64,000 bases of DNA, from assembly GCF_051401765.1 (NCBI RefSeq), contig NW_027480463.1:1612001-1676000 (forward strand). Direction: 5' to 3'. How positions within the stretch are numbered: position 1 is the stretch's first letter; each line of letters opens with the position of its first letter. Source of the stretch: Calliopsis andreniformis. Lineage: Eukaryota; Arthropoda; Insecta; Hymenoptera; Andrenidae. The notes under the pieces are model-generated. The model did no database searches and was not told the DNA's origin. It worked only from the letters and a program-made list of their open reading frames with translations. This document shows, piece by piece, positions 13,214 through 26,471 of this stretch. Made by a program: the position numbers and the translations under genes.

Positions 13214-13598
13214 TTAATGTTCATTCCTCAATACTCAATCTTCAATCCTCGATCCTCAATTCTCAATCCTCAATACTCAATCCTCAATCGTCAATCCTCA
13301 ATCCCCAATCCTCAATCTTCAATACTCAATCCTCAATCCACAATCCACGATCCTCAATCTTCAATCCTCAATACTCAATCTTCAATCCCCAATCCTCAAT
13401 CCTCAATCCTCAATCCTCAATCCTCAGTGCTCAATCCTCAATCTTCAATCCTCAATACTCACTCTTCAATCCTCAATCCTTAATCCTCAATCCTCAATCC
13501 TCATTCTTCAATCCTCAATACCCAATCCTCAATCTTCAATACTCAATCCTCAATCCTCAAATCTCAATCCTCAATCCTCAATCCTGAGACCTCAGACA
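13214..13598 (+). repeat. 433-bp higher-order unit, partial second copy
   Basis: Follows 12781-13213 at offset 433. It differs by CCACGATCC near 13348 and a TTAATCC near 13479, both shared with the copy at 14836. Confidence 0.76.
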
Positions 13599-13696
13599 TC
13601 AATACTCAATCCTCAATCCTCTATCCTCAATCCTCAGTCCTCAAACCTCAATCCTGGATCCTTAATCCTGAATCCTCAATCTTTAGACCTCAGTCC

Positions 13697-13836
13697 TCAA
13701 CAATCAGTTGTCAACCCTCAATCCAAAATAGAATATCCTCAATTCACAGGCTTCAATACTCAATACTCAATCTGCAATCTTCAAATCTCTATCTACAAAC
13801 ATCAATTCTCATCACTCAGCACTCAACACTCAGTCC
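13697..13836 (+). repeat. Core block, type B
   Basis: ACAGGCT variant of type B with AAAATAG at the fifth unit and TCTATCT at the 14th. It is the first complete block after the 5.5-kb gap. Confidence 0.86.
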
Positions 13837-14402
13837 TCAATGTTCAATCCTCAATCCTCAATTCTCGATCTTCAATCCTCAATACACAATCATTAATCCT
13901 CAATCCTCAATCCTCAATCTTCAATCCTCAATCCTCAATACTCAATTCTCAATCCTCAATCCTCAATCCTCAATCCTCATTCATCAATCCTCAATCTTCA
14001 ATCCTCAATGCTCAACTTTTAATCCTCAATCCTCAATCCTCAATCTTCAATCCTCAATCCTCAATCCTCAATCCTCAATCCTCAATCCTCAATCCTCAAT
14101 CCTCAAACCTCAATCCTCAACCTTCAGTCCTCAATACTCAATCTTCAATCCTCAATCCTCAATCCCCAATCCTCAGTCCTCACTCTTCAACGCTCAATAC
14201 CCAATCCTCAATCTTCAATCCTCAATCCTCAATCCTCAACTCTCAATCGTCTATCGTCAATCCTCAGACCTCAAACATCAATGCTCAACCCTCAGTCATC
14301 GTCCTGAATCCACAACCCTCAATCCTCAATCCTCAGCCTTCAATCATCAATATTCAATCTTCAATCCTCAATCATCAATCCTCAATCCTCAATCCTCAAT
14401 CC

Positions 14403-14835
14403 TCAATGTTCATTCCTCAATACTCAATCTTCAATCCTCGATCCTCAATTCTCAATCCTCAATACTCAATCCTCAATCGTCAATCCTCAATCCCCAATCC
14501 TCAATCTTCAATACTCAGTCCTCAATCCACAATCCACAATCCTCAATCTTCAATCCTCAATACTCAATCTTCAATCCCCAATCCTCAATCCTCAATCCTC
14601 AATCCTCAATCCTCAGTGCTCAATCCTCAATCTTCAATCCTCAATACTTACTCCTCAATCCTCAATCCTCAATCCTCAATCCTCAATCCTCATTCTTCAA
14701 TCCTCAATACCCAATCCTCAATCTTCAATACTCAATCCTCAATCCTCAATTCTCAATCCTCAATCCTCAATCCTCAGACCTCAGACATCAATACTCAACC
14801 CTTAGTTCTCGTCCTCAATCCACAACTCTCAATCC
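14403..14835 (+). repeat. 433-bp higher-order unit
   Basis: Copy of 12781-13213, offset 1,622. Confidence 0.8.
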
Positions 14836-15220
14836 TTAATGTTCATTCCTCAATACTCAATCTTCAATCCTCGATCCTCAATTCTCAATCCTCAATACTC
14901 AATCCTCAATCGTCAATCCTCAATCCCCAATCCTCAATCTTCAATACTCAATCCTCAATCCACAATCCACGATCCTCAATCTTCAATCCTCAATACTCAA
15001 TCTTCAATCCCCAATCCTCAATCCTCAATCCTCAATCCTCAATCCTCAGTGCTCAATCCTCAATCTTCAATCCTCAATACTCACTCTTCAATCCTCAATC
15101 CTTAATCCTCAATCCTCAATCCTCATTCTTCAATCCTCAATACCCAATCCTCAATCTTCAATACTCAATCCTCAATCCTCAATTCTCAATCCTCAATCCT
15201 CAATCCTCAGACCTCAGACA
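14836..15220 (+). repeat. 433-bp higher-order unit, partial
   Basis: Copy of 13214-13598, including the private CCACGATCC and TTAATCC variants. Confidence 0.77.
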
Positions 15221-16182
15221 TCAATACTCAACCCTCAGTCCTCGTCCTCAATCCACAACTCTCAATCCTCAATCATCAATCTTCAATCATCAATATTCAA
15301 TCTTCAGTCCTCAATCCTCAATCCTCAATCCTCATTCCTCAAACCTCAACCCTCAGCCCTCAGTCCTCATCCTCAGTTCTCAATTCTCAATCCTCAGGCC
15401 TCAATCCTTAATCCTCAATCCTCATTCTTCAATCCTCAATACCCAATCATCAATCTTCAATCCTCAATGCTCAATCCTCAATCCTCAATTCTCAATCCTC
15501 AATCCTCAATCCTCAGACCTCAAACATCAATATTCAACCCTCAGTCCTGGTCCCCAATCCACAACCCTCAATCCTCAATCCTCATTCCTCAATCCTCAAT
15601 CCTCAATCCTGAATCCTCAATCTTCAATCCTCAATACTCGGTCCTCAATCCTCAATCCTCAATCTTCAATCATCAATACTCAATCTTCAATCCTCAATCC
15701 TCAATCCTCAATCCTCAATCCTCAATCCTCAATCCTCAATCTTCAATCCTCAATACTCAACCTTCAATCGTCAATCCTCAATCCTCAATCCTCAATCCTC
15801 ATTCTTCAATCCTCAATACCCAATCATCAATCTTCAATCCTCAATCCTCAATACTCAATCCTCAATTCTCAATCCTCAATCCTCAATCCTGAGACCTCAA
15901 ACATCAATATTCAGCCCTCAGTCCTGGTCCCCAATCCACAACCCTCAATCCTCAACCCTCATTCCGCAATTCTCAATCCTCAATCCTGAATCCTCAATCT
16001 TCAATGCTCAATACTCAGTCCTCAATCCTCAATCCTCAATCTCCAATCATCAATACTCAATCCTCAATCCTCAATTCTCAATCGTCTATCCTCAATCCTC
16101 AATCCTCAATCCTCAATACTGAGTCCTCAAACCTCAATTCTGAATCCTCAACCCTGAATCCTCAATCTTCAGCCCTCAGTCC

Positions 16183-16322
16183 GCAACAATCAGTTGTCAA
16201 TCCTCAATCCTCAATAGAATATCCTCAATTCACAGGTTTCAATACTCAATACTCAATCTGCAATCTTCAAATCTCTATCCACAAACATCAATCCTCATCA
16301 CTCAACCCTCAACACTCAGTCC
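16183..16322 (+). repeat. Core block, type B
   Basis: First unit is GCAACAA, a change shared with the block at 24181, so the two are close relatives. Confidence 0.87.
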
Positions 16323-16441
16323 CCAATCCTCAATCTTCAATTCTCAATCCTCAATCCTCAATCCTCATTCTTCAATCCTCATCACCAAATCCTCAATCTT
16401 CAATCCTCCATCCTCAATCCTCTATTCTCAATCCTCAATCC

Positions 16442-16538
16442 TCAGACCTCAAACATCAATACTCAACCCTCAGTCCTCGTCCTCAATCCACAACACTCAA
16501 TCCTCAATCCTCAATCTTCAATCATCAATATTCAATCT
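16442..16538 (+). repeat. Second conserved module (about 97 bp) with a 6-mer slip, representative copy
   Basis: Starts with TCAGACC TCAAACA and continues through TCAACCC, TCAGTCC and the 6-bp unit TCGTCC, then ACAACAC, TCAATCA and TCAATAT. The 6-mer breaks the 7-bp register by one base. Other copies start near 1866, 2567, 3590, 4290, 5846, 8866, 9373, 9731, 11716, 12346, 12646, 13153, 14269, 14777, 17787, 19031, 20459, 23565, 26047, 30638, 35266, 36241, 43449, 46498 and 57098. Variants read TCGTCCTGAATCC or TCCTGGTCCCC. It usually follows a CATTCTTCAATCCTCAATACCC stretch. No function is evident. Confidence 0.75.
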
Positions 16539-16811
16539 TCAATCCTCAATCCTCAATCCTCAGTCCTCAATCCTCAATCCTCAATCCTCAATCCTCAGTC
16601 ATCAATACTCCATCTTCAGTACTCAATCCTCAAACCTCAATCCTGAGTCCTCAATCCTCAATCCTCAATCCTCAATCTTCAATCCTCAATACTGAGTCTT
16701 CAATCCTCAATCCTCAATCCTCAATCCTCAATCCTCAATCCTCAATCCTCAGTCCTCAAACATCAATTCTGAATCCTCAATCCTGAATCCTCAATCTTCA
16801 GCCCTCAGTCC

Positions 16812-16951
16812 TCAACAATCAGTTGTCAATCCTCAATCCTCAATAGAATATCCTCAATTCACAGGTTTCAATACTCAATACTCAATCTGCAATCTTCAAA
16901 TCTCTATCCACAAACATCAATTCTCATCACTCAGCCCTCAACACTCAGTCC
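16812..16951 (+). repeat. Core block, type B
   Basis: Close to the consensus of type B, 140 bp, with TCAGCCC at the 18th unit. Confidence 0.88.
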
Positions 16952-17385
16952 TCAATGTTCAATCCTCAATCCTCAATTCTGAATCTTCAATCCTCAATAC
17001 TCAATCATTAATCCTCAATCCTCAATCCCCAATCTTCAATCCTCAATCCCCAATACTCAACCCTCAATCCTCATTCCTCAATCCTCAATCCTCAATCATC
17101 AATCCTCAATCTTCAATCCTCAATGCTCAACCTTTAATCCTCAATCCTCAATCCTCAATCTTCAATTCTCAATCCTCAATCCTCAATCCTCAATCCTCAA
17201 TCCTCAATCCTCAATCCACAATCCTCAATCCTCAATCCTCAATCTTCAATCCTCAATACTCAATCTTCAATCCTCAATCCTCAATCCTCAATCCTCAATC
17301 CTCAATCCTCAATCCTCAATCCTCAGTCCTCAAACCTCAATTCTGAATCCTCAAGCCTGAATCCTCAATCTTCAGCCCTCAGTCC

Positions 17386-17525
17386 TCAACAATCAGTTGT
17401 CAATCCTCAATCCTCAATAGAATATCCTCAATTCACAGGTTTCAATGCTCAATACTCAATCTGCAATCTTCAAATCTCTATCCACAAACATCAATCCTCA
17501 TCACTCAACCCTCAACACTCAGTCC
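17386..17525 (+). repeat. Core block, type B
   Basis: TCAATGC at the ninth unit links it with the block at 1467. The sequence that follows it also resembles 1600-1900. Confidence 0.88.
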
Positions 17526-20500
17526 CCAATCCTCAATCTTCAATCCTCAATCCTCAATCCTCAATACTCAATCCTCAATCTTCAATCCTCAATACTCAAT
17601 CTTCAATCCTCAGTCCTCAATCCTCAATCCACAATCCTCAATCCTCAGTCATCGATACTCAATCTTCAGTACTCAATCCTCAATCCTCAATCCTCAGTCC
17701 TCATTCTTCAATCCTCAATACCCAATCCTCAATCTTCAATCCTCAATCCTCAATCCTCAATTCTCAATCCTCTATCCTCAATCCTCAGACCTCAAACATC
17801 AGTACTCAACCCTCAGTCCTCGTCCTGAATCCACAACCCTCAATCCTCAATCCTCAACCTTCAATCATCAATATTCAATCTTCAATCCTCAATCCTCAAT
17901 CCTCAATCCTCAATCCTCAATCCTCAATGTTCATTCCTCAATACTCAACTTTCAATCCTCAATCCTCAATTCTCAATCCTCAATACTCAATCCTCAATCG
18001 TCAATCCTCAATCCCCAATCCTCAATCTTCAATACTCAATCCTCAATCCACAATCCACAATCCTCAATCTTCAATTCTCAATACTCAACCTTCAATCCTC
18101 AATCCTCAATCCTCAATCTTCAATCCTCAACCCCAATACTCAACCCTCAATCCTCAATCTTCAATCCTCAATCCTCAATCCTCAATCCTCAATCCTCATT
18201 CTTCAATCCTCAATACCCAATCCTCAATCTTCAATACTCAATCCTCAATCCTCAATTTTCAATCCTCAATCCTCAATCCTCAGACCTCAGACATCAATAC
18301 TCAACCCTCAGGCCTCGTCCTTAATCCACAACTCTCAATCCTCAATCATCAATCTTCAATCATCAATATTCAATCTTCAGTCCTCAATCCTCAATCCTCA
18401 ATCCCCAATGTTCAATCCGCAATCCCCAATACTCAATCCTCAATTCTCAAACCTCAATCCTCATCCTCAATCTTCAATCCTCAATCCTCAATCCTCAGTC
18501 CTCAATGCTCATTCTTCAATCCTCAATACCCAATCCTCAATCTTCAATCCTCGATCCTCAATCCTCAACTCTCAATCCTCAATCCTCAATTCTCAGTCCT
18601 CAAACCTCAATCCTCAACCCTCAGCCCTCATCTTCAATCCTCAATCCTCAATCCTCAATTCTCAATCTTCAATCCTCAATACTCAATATTCAATCCTCAA
18701 TCCTCAATTCTCAATCCTCAATACTCAATCCTCAATCGTCAATCCTCAATGCCCAATCCTCAATTTTCGATACTCAATCCTCAATCCTCAATCCACAATC
18801 CTCAATCTTCAATCCTCAATACACAATCTTCAATCCTCAATCCTCAATCCTCAATCCTTAATCCTCAATCCTCAGTCCTCAATCCTCAATCTTCAATCCT
18901 CAATACTCAATCTTCAATCCTCAATCCTCAATCCTCAATCCTCAATCCTCATTCTTCAATCCTCAATACCCAATCCTCAATCTTCAATACTCAATCCTCA
19001 ATCCTCAATTCTCAATCCTCAATCCTCAATCCTCAGACCTCAGACATCAATACTCAACCCTCAGTCCTCGTCCTCAATCCACAACACTCAATCCTCAATC
19101 TTCAATCTTCAATCATCAATATTCAATCTTCAGTCCTCAATCCTCAATCCTCAATCCCCAATGTTCAATCCGCAATCCCCAATACTCATTCCTCAATCCT
19201 CAATCCTCAATCCTCAATCATCAATCCTCAATCTTCAATACTCAGTCCTCAATCCTCAATCCTCAATCCTCAATCCTCAATCATCAATCCTCAATCCTCA
19301 ATGTTCATTCCTCAATACTCAATCTTCAATCCTCAATCCTCAATTCTCAATCCTCAATACTCAATCCTCAATCGTCAATCCTGAATCCCCAATCCTCAAT
19401 CTTCAATACTCAATCCTCAATCCACAATCCAGAATCCTCAATCTTCAATCCTCAACACTCAATCTTCAATCCTCAATCCTCAATCCTCAATCTTCAATCC
19501 TCAACCCCAATACTCAACCCTCAATCCTCAATCTTAAAATCCTCAATCCTCAATCCTCAATCCTCAATCCTCATTCTTCAATCCTCAATACCCAATCCTC
19601 AATCTTCAATACTCAATCCTCAATCCTCAATTCTCAATCCTCAATCCTCAATCCTCAGACCTCAGACATCAATGCTCAACCCACAGGCCTCCTCCTCAAT
19701 CCACAACTCTCAATCCTCAATCATCAATCTTCAATCATCAATACTCAATCTTCAGTCCTCAATCCTCAATCCTCAATCCTCAATGTTCAATCCGCAATCC
19801 CCAATACTCAATCCTCAATTCTCAAACCTCAATCCTCAATCCTCAATCTTCAATCCTCAATCCTCAATCCTCAGTCCTCAATGCTCATTCTTCAATCCTC
19901 AATACCCAATCCTCAATCTTCAATCCTCAATCCTCAGACCTCAGACATCAATACTCAACCCTCAGTCCTCGTCGTCAATCCACAACACTCAATCCTCAAT
20001 CATCAATCTTCAATCATCAATATTCAAACTTCAGTCGTCAATCCTCAATCCTCAATCCTCAATGTTCAACCCGCAATCCCCAATACTCAATCCTCAATCC
20101 TCAATCCTCAATCCTCAATCATCAATCCTCATTCTTCAATACTCAGTCCTCAATCCTCAATCCTCAATCCTCAATCCTCAATCATCAATCCTCAATCTTC
20201 AATCCTCAATGCTCAACCTTTAATCCTCAATCCTCAATCCTCAATCTTCAATCCTCAGTCATCAATCCTCAATCCTCAATCCTCAATCCTCAATCCTCAA
20301 TCCTCAACCCTCAACCTTCAATCCTCAATACTCAATCTTCAATCCTCAATCCCCAATCCTCAATCCTCAGTCCTCATTCTGCAATCCTCAATACCCAATC
20401 CTCAATCTTCAATCCTCAATCCTCAATCCTCAATTCTCAATCCTCTATCCTCAATCCACAGACCTCAAACATCAATTCTCAAAACTCAGTCCTCGTCCTG

Positions 20501-20743
20501 AATCCACAACACTCAATCCTCAATCCTCAACCTTCAATCATCAATATTCAATCTTCAATCCTCAATCCTCAATCCTCGATCCTCAATCCTCAATCCTCAA
20601 TGTTCAATCCTCAATACCCAATCTTCAATCTTCAATCCTCGATCCTCAATCCTCAATCCCCAATCCTCAATCCTCAATCCTCAGTCCTCAGACCACAGTC
20701 CTGAATCCTCAATCCTGAATCCTCAATCTTCAGCCCTCATTCC

Positions 20744-20883
20744 TCAACAATCAGTTGTCAATCCTCAATCCTCACTATAATATCCTCAGTTCAGAGTTTT
20801 CCATACGCAATACTCAAGCTGCAATCTTCATATCTCTATCCACAAACATCAATTCTCATCACTCAACCATCAACTCTCAGTCC
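20744..20883 (+). repeat. Core block, type C
   Basis: Type C (TCAGTTC, AGAGTTT, TCCATAC). The TAG of the fifth unit is changed (TCACTAT), unlike its duplicate at 26332. Confidence 0.86.
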
Positions 20884-21364
20884 CCAATCCTCAATCTTCA
20901 ATCGTCAATCCTCAATCCTCAATCCTCAATCCTCAATCCTCAATCTTCAATCCTCAATACTCAATCTCCAATCCTCAAACCTCAATCCTCAATCCACAAT
21001 CTTGAATCCTCAATCCTCAATCCTCAATCCTCAATCCTCAACCTTCAATCATCAATATTCAATCTTCAATCCTCAATCCTCAATCCTCTATCCTCAATCC
21101 TCAATCCTCATTCTTCAATCCTTAATACCCAAATCTCATTCTTCAATCCTCAATCCTCAATCCTCAATTCTCTATACTCAATCCTCAGACCTCAGACCTC
21201 AAACCTCAATCCTCAACCCTCAGCCCTCATCCTCTATCCTCAATCCTCAACCTCAATCCTCAATCTTCAATCCACAATACTCAATCTTCAATCCTCAATC
21301 CTCGGTCCTCAAACTTCAATTCTGAATCCTCAATCCTGAATCCTCAATCTTCAGCCCTCAGACC

Positions 21365-21504
21365 TCAACAATCGGTTGTCAATACTCAATCCTATATAGA
21401 ATATCCTCAATTCACAGTTTTCAATACTCAATACTCAACCTGCAATCATCAAATCTCTATCCACAAACATCAATTCTCATCACTCAACCATCAACACTCA
21501 GTCC
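21365..21504 (+). repeat. Core block, type A
   Basis: Type A with TCGGTTG at the second unit and TATATAG at the fifth. Confidence 0.87.
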
Positions 21505-22504
21505 TCAACGTTCAATCCTCAATCCTCAACACTCAATCTTCAATCCTCAATACTGAATCTTCAATCCTCAATCCTCAATCCTCAATCCTCATTCCTCAGT
21601 CCCCAATCGTCAATCCTCAATCGTCAATCCTCATTCTTCAATCCTCAATACCCAATCCTCAATCTTCAATCCTCAATCCTCAATTCTCAATTCTCAATCC
21701 TCAAAGTTCAATCCGCAATCCCCAATACACAATCCTCAATCCTCAGTCCTCAATCCTCAATCATCAATCCTCAATCTTCAATACTCAGTCCTCAATCCTC
21801 AATCCTCAATCCTCAATCCTCAATCATCAATCCTCAATCTTCAATCCTCAATGCTCAACCTTTAATCCTCAATCCTCAATTCTCAATCTTCAATCCTCAA
21901 TACTCAATATTCAATCCTCAATCCTCAATTCTCAATCCTCAATACTCAATCCTCAATCCGCAATCCACAATCCTCAATCTTCAATCCTCAATACTCAATC
22001 TTCAATCCTCAATCCTCAATCTTCAATCCTCAATCCTCAATCCTCTATCCTCAATCCTCATTCTTCAATCCTCAATACCCAATCCTCAATCTTCAATACT
22101 CAATCCTCAATCCTCAATTCTCAATCCTCAATCCTCAATCCTCAGACCTCAGACATCAATACTCAACCCACAGTCCTCGTCCTCAATCCACAACACTCAA
22201 TCCTCAATCATCAATCTTCAATCATTAATATTCATTCTTCAGTCCTCAATCCTCAATCCTCAATCCTCAATGTTCATTCCGCAATCCCCAATACTCAATC
22301 CTCAATCCTCAATCCTCAATCCTCAATCATCAATCCTCAATCTTCAATACTCAGTCCTCAATCCTCAATCCTCAATCGTCAATCCTCAATCATCAATCCT
22401 CAATCTTCAATCCTCAATGCTCAACCTTTAATCGTCAATCCTCAGTCCTCAAACTTCAATTCTGAATCCTCAATCCTGAATCCTCAATCTTCAGCCCTCA
22501 GACC

Positions 22505-22644
22505 TCAACAATCAGTTGTCAATACTCAATCCTCTATAGAATATCCTCAATTCACAGTTTTCAATACACAATACTCAACCTGCAATCTTCAAATCTCTAT
22601 CCACAAACATCAGTTCTCATCACTCAACCATCAACACTCAGTCC
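22505..22644 (+). repeat. Core block, type A
   Basis: Type A with ACAATAC at the tenth unit and TCAGTTC at the 16th. It sits where the 5,588-bp partner region carries a type B block (28093). Confidence 0.87.
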
Positions 22645-22931
22645 TCAATGTTCAATCCTCAATCCTCAACTCTCAAACTTCAATCCTCAATACTGAATCT
22701 TCAGTCCTCAATCCTCAATCCTCAATCCTCATTCCTCAATCCCCAATACTCAACCCTCAATCCTCATTCCTCAATCCTCAATCCTCAATCCTCAATCTTC
22801 AATCCTCAATACTGAGTCTTCAATCCTCAATCCTCAATCCTCAATCCTCAATCCTCAATCCTCAATCCTCAGTCCTCAAACATCAATTCTGAATCCTCAA
22901 TCCTGAATCCTCAATCTTCAGCCCTCAGTCC

Positions 22932-23071
22932 TCAACAATCAGTTGTCAATCCTCAATCCTCAATAGAATATCCTCAATTCACAGGTTTCAATACTCAATA
23001 CTCAATCTGCAATCTTCAAATCTCTATTCACAAACATCAATTCTCATCACTCAGCCCTCAACACTCAGTCC
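22932..23071 (+). repeat. Core block, type B
   Basis: Type B with TCTATTC at the 14th unit, shared with the block at 28093. It is only 427 bp from the previous block. Confidence 0.87.
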
Positions 23072-24180
23072 TCAATGTTCAATCCTCAATCCTCAATTCT
23101 GAATCTTCAATCCTCAATACTCAATCATTAATCCTCAATCCTCAATCCCCAATCTTCAATCCTCAATCCCCAATACTCAACCCTCAATCCTCATTCCTCA
23201 ATCCTCAATCATCAATCCTCAATCTTCAATACTCAATCCTCAATCCTCAATCCTCAATCCTCAATCCTCAATCATCAATCCTCAATCTTCAATCCTCAAT
23301 GCTCAACCTTTAATCCTCAATCCTCAATCCTCAATCTTCAATTCTCAATCCTCAATCCTCAATCCTCAATCCTCAATCCTCAATCCTCAATCCACAATCC
23401 TCAATCCTCAATCCTCAATCTTCAATCCTCAATACTCAATCTTCAATCCTCAATCCTCAATCCTCAATCCTCAGTCCTCATTCTTCAATCCTCAATACCC
23501 AATCCTCAATCTTCAATCCTCAATCCTCAATCCTCAATTCTCAATCCTCTATCCTCAATCCTCAGACCTCAAACATCAATACTCAACCCTCAGTCCTAGT
23601 CCTGAATCCACAACCCTCAATCCTCAATCCTCAACCTTCAATCATCAATATTCAATCTTCAATCCTCAATCCTCAATCCTCAATTCTCAAGCCTCAATCC
23701 TCATTCTTCAATCCTCAATACCCAATCCTCAATCTTCAATCCTCAATCCTCAATCCTCAATTCTCAATCCTCAATCCTCAGTCCTCTGTCCTCAAACCTC
23801 AATCCTCAACCCTCAGCCCTCATCCTCAAACCTCAGTCCTCATCCTCAATTCTCAATCCTCAATCCTCAAGCCACAATCCTCAACCGTCAGTTCTCGTCC
23901 TCAATCCTCAATCCTCAATCCTCAATCCTCATTCCTCAAACCTCAATCCTCAATCCTCAGTCCTCAATCCTCAATCCTCAATCCTCAATCCTCAATCTTC
24001 CATCCTCAATACTCAATCTTCAATCCTCAATCCTCAATCCTCAACCTTCAATCCTCAATACTCAATCTTCAATCCTCAATCCTCAATCCTCAATCCTCAA
24101 TCCTCAATCCTCAATACTGAGTCCTCAAACCTCAATTCTGAATCCTCAACCCTGAATCCTCAATCTTCAGCCCTCAGTCC

Positions 24181-24320
24181 GCAACAATCAGTTGTCAATC
24201 CTCAATCCTCAATAGAATATCCTCAATTCACAGGTTTCAATATTCAATACTCAATCTGCAATCTTCAAATCTCTATCCACAAACATCAATCCTCATCACT
24301 CAACCCTCAACACTCAGTCC
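24181..24320 (+). repeat. Core block, type B
   Basis: GCAACAA first unit, as at 16183; TCAATAT at the ninth unit. Confidence 0.87.
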
Positions 24321-25134
24321 CCAATCCTCAATCTTCAATTCTCAATCCTCAATTCTCAATCCTCAATCCTCAATCCTCAATCCTCAATCTTCAATCCTCA
24401 ATTCTCAATCCTCAATCCTCAATCCTCAATCCACAATCTTCAATCCTCAATACTCAGTCATCAATCCTCAATCCTCAGTCCTCAATCCTCAAACCTCAAT
24501 CCTCAACCCTCAGCCCTCATTCTCAATCCTCGATCCTCAATACTCAATCCTCAATCTTCAATCCTCAATACTCAATCTTCAATCCTCAATCCTCAATCCT
24601 CAATCCACAATCCTCAGTCCTCAATCCTCAGTCATCAATACTCAATCTTCAGTACTCAATCCTCAATCCTCAATCCTCAATCCTCAATCCTCAACCCCCA
24701 ATCCTCATTCCTCAAACCTCAATCCTCAGCCCTCAGTCCTCATCCTCAGTTCTCGATTCTCAATCCTCAGGCCTCAATCCTCAATCCTCAATCCTCATTC
24801 TTCAATCCTCAATACCTAATCCTCAATCTTCAATCCTCAATCCTCAATCCTCAATTCTCAATCCTCAATCCTCAGTACTCAATCCTCAATCTTCAATCCT
24901 CAATACTCAATCATCAATCCTCAATTCTCACTCCTCAATCCTCAACCCTCAATCCTCAATCCTCAATCCTGAATCCTCAATCCTCAATCCTCATTCTTCA
25001 ATCCTCAATACCCAATCCTCAATCTTCAGTCCTCAATCCTCGATCCTCAATCTTCAATCCTCAATCCTGAATCCTCAATCCTCAATCCTGATTCTTTAAT
25101 CCTTAATACCCAAATCTCAATCTTCAATCCTCAA

Positions 25135-25690
25135 TCCTCAATCCTCAATTGTCTATACTCAATCCTCAGACCTCAGTCTCAAACCTCAATCCTCAGCCCT
25201 CAGCCCTCATCCTCTATCCTCAATCCTCAACCTCAATCCTCAATCTTCAATCCTCAATACTCAATCTTCAATCCTCAATCCTCAGTCCTCAAACTTCAAT
25301 TCTGAATCCTCAATCCTGAATCCCCAATCTTCAGCCCACAGACCTCAACAATCTGTTGTCAATACTCAATCCTCTATAGAATATCCTTAATTCACAGTTT
25401 TCAATACTCAATACTCAACCTGCAATCTTCAAATCTCTATCCACAAACATCAATTCTCAAACACTCAACCATCAACACTCAGTCCTCAATGTTCAATCCT
25501 CAATCCTCAACTCTCAATCTTCAATCCTCAATACTGAATCTTCAATCCTCAATCCTCAATCCTCAATCCTCAATCCTCAGTCCCCAATCCTCAATTCTCA
25601 ATCCTCAATCCTCATTCTTCAATCCTCAATACCCAATCCTCAATCTTCAATCCTCAATCCTCAATCCTCAATTCTCAATCCTCAATCCTC
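25135..25690 (+). repeat. Copy of the left edge of the window (1 to about 555)
   Basis: The segment with TATACTCAATCCTCAGACCTC and the unusual CAGTCTCAAA near 25172 matches the first lines of the window at an offset of 25,134-25,135. It includes the sister core block with the shared 8-mer unit. Confidence 0.72.
25345..25485 (+). repeat. Core block, type A (141 bp)
   Basis: Sister of the block at 210: same TCTGTTG second unit and same 8-mer TCAAACAC. Private TTAATTC at the seventh unit. Confidence 0.87.
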
Positions 25691-26331
25691 AGTCCTCAAT
25701 CCTCAATCATCAATCCTCATTCTTCAATACTCAGTCCTCAATCCTCAATCCTCAATCCTCAATCCTCAATCATCAATCCTCAATCTTCAATCCTCAATGC
25801 TCAACCTTTAATCCTCAATCCTCAATCCTCAATCTTCAATCCTCAGTCATCAATCCTCAATCCTCAATCCTCAATCCTCAATCCTCAATCCTCAACCCTC
25901 AACCTTCAATCCTCAATACTCAATCTTCAGTCCTCAATCCCCAATCCTCAATCCTCAGTCCTCATTCTTCAATCCTCAATACCCAATCCTCAATCTTCAA
26001 TCCTCAATCCTCAATCCTCAATTCTCAATCCTCTATCCTCAATCCACAGACCTCAAACATCAATTCTCAAAACTCAGTCCTCGTCCTGAATCCACAACAC
26101 TCAATCCTCAATCCTCAACCTTCAATCATCAATATTCAATCTTCAATCCTCAATCCTCAATCCTCGATCCTCAATCCTCAATCCTCAATGTTCAATCCTC
26201 AATACCCAATCTTCAATCTTCAATCCTCGATCCTCAATCCTCAATCCCCAATCCTCAATCCTCAATCCTCAGTCCTCAAACCACAGTCCTGAATCCTCAA
26301 TCCTGAATCCTCAATCTTGAGCCCTCATTCC

Positions 26332-26471
26332 TCAACAATCAGTTGTCAATCCTCAATCCTCACTAGAATATCCTCAGTTCAGAGTTTTCCATACGCAATA
26401 CTCAATCTGCAATCTTCATATCTCTATCCACAAACATCAATTCTCATCACTCAACCATCAACTCTCAGTCC
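26332..26471 (+). repeat. Core block, type C
   Basis: Type C with TCACTAG at the fifth unit; the duplicate of the block at 20744. Confidence 0.87.

Larger units (their letters stand above)
12481..13598 (+). repeat. 1.1-kb duplication, left copy (offset 1,622)
   Basis: Corresponds to 14103-15220 at offset 1,622 (232 heptamers minus 2 bp). It contains one 300-bp unit followed by a full and a partial 433-bp unit, so this compound segment moved as one piece. Confidence 0.82.
14103..15220 (+). repeat. 1.1-kb duplication, right copy (offset 1,622)
   Basis: Partner of 12481-13598. A few substitutions are visible: CTTCAGTCC near 14125, TACTCAGTCC near 14518, AATACTTACTCC near 14645 and TTAGTTCTCG near 14803. 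Homology ends near 15220, where the left copy reads CCTCAATCC. Confidence 0.82.
20095..22500 (+). repeat. 2.4-kb duplication, left copy (offset 5,588)
   Basis: Matches 25683-28088 at constant offset 5,588. It contains a type C block (20744) and a type A block (21365), each paired at the same offset. Homology stops at the upstream edge of the next core block and resumes after it. Confidence 0.82.

Noticed and set aside
10864..13587. 907-codon open frame with SILNPQS repeats
   Set aside because: The same peptide is readable in the other + frames over the same region (9437-11722, 10620-11744). Its ATG is an ordinary TCAATGC variant and its end a chance TGA. The reading follows from the 7-bp repeat.
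20772..20790. TATA-like sequence (TATAGAATATCC and relatives) as a promoter
   Set aside because: It is two adjacent diverged heptamers in every core block, with no transcription unit nearby.
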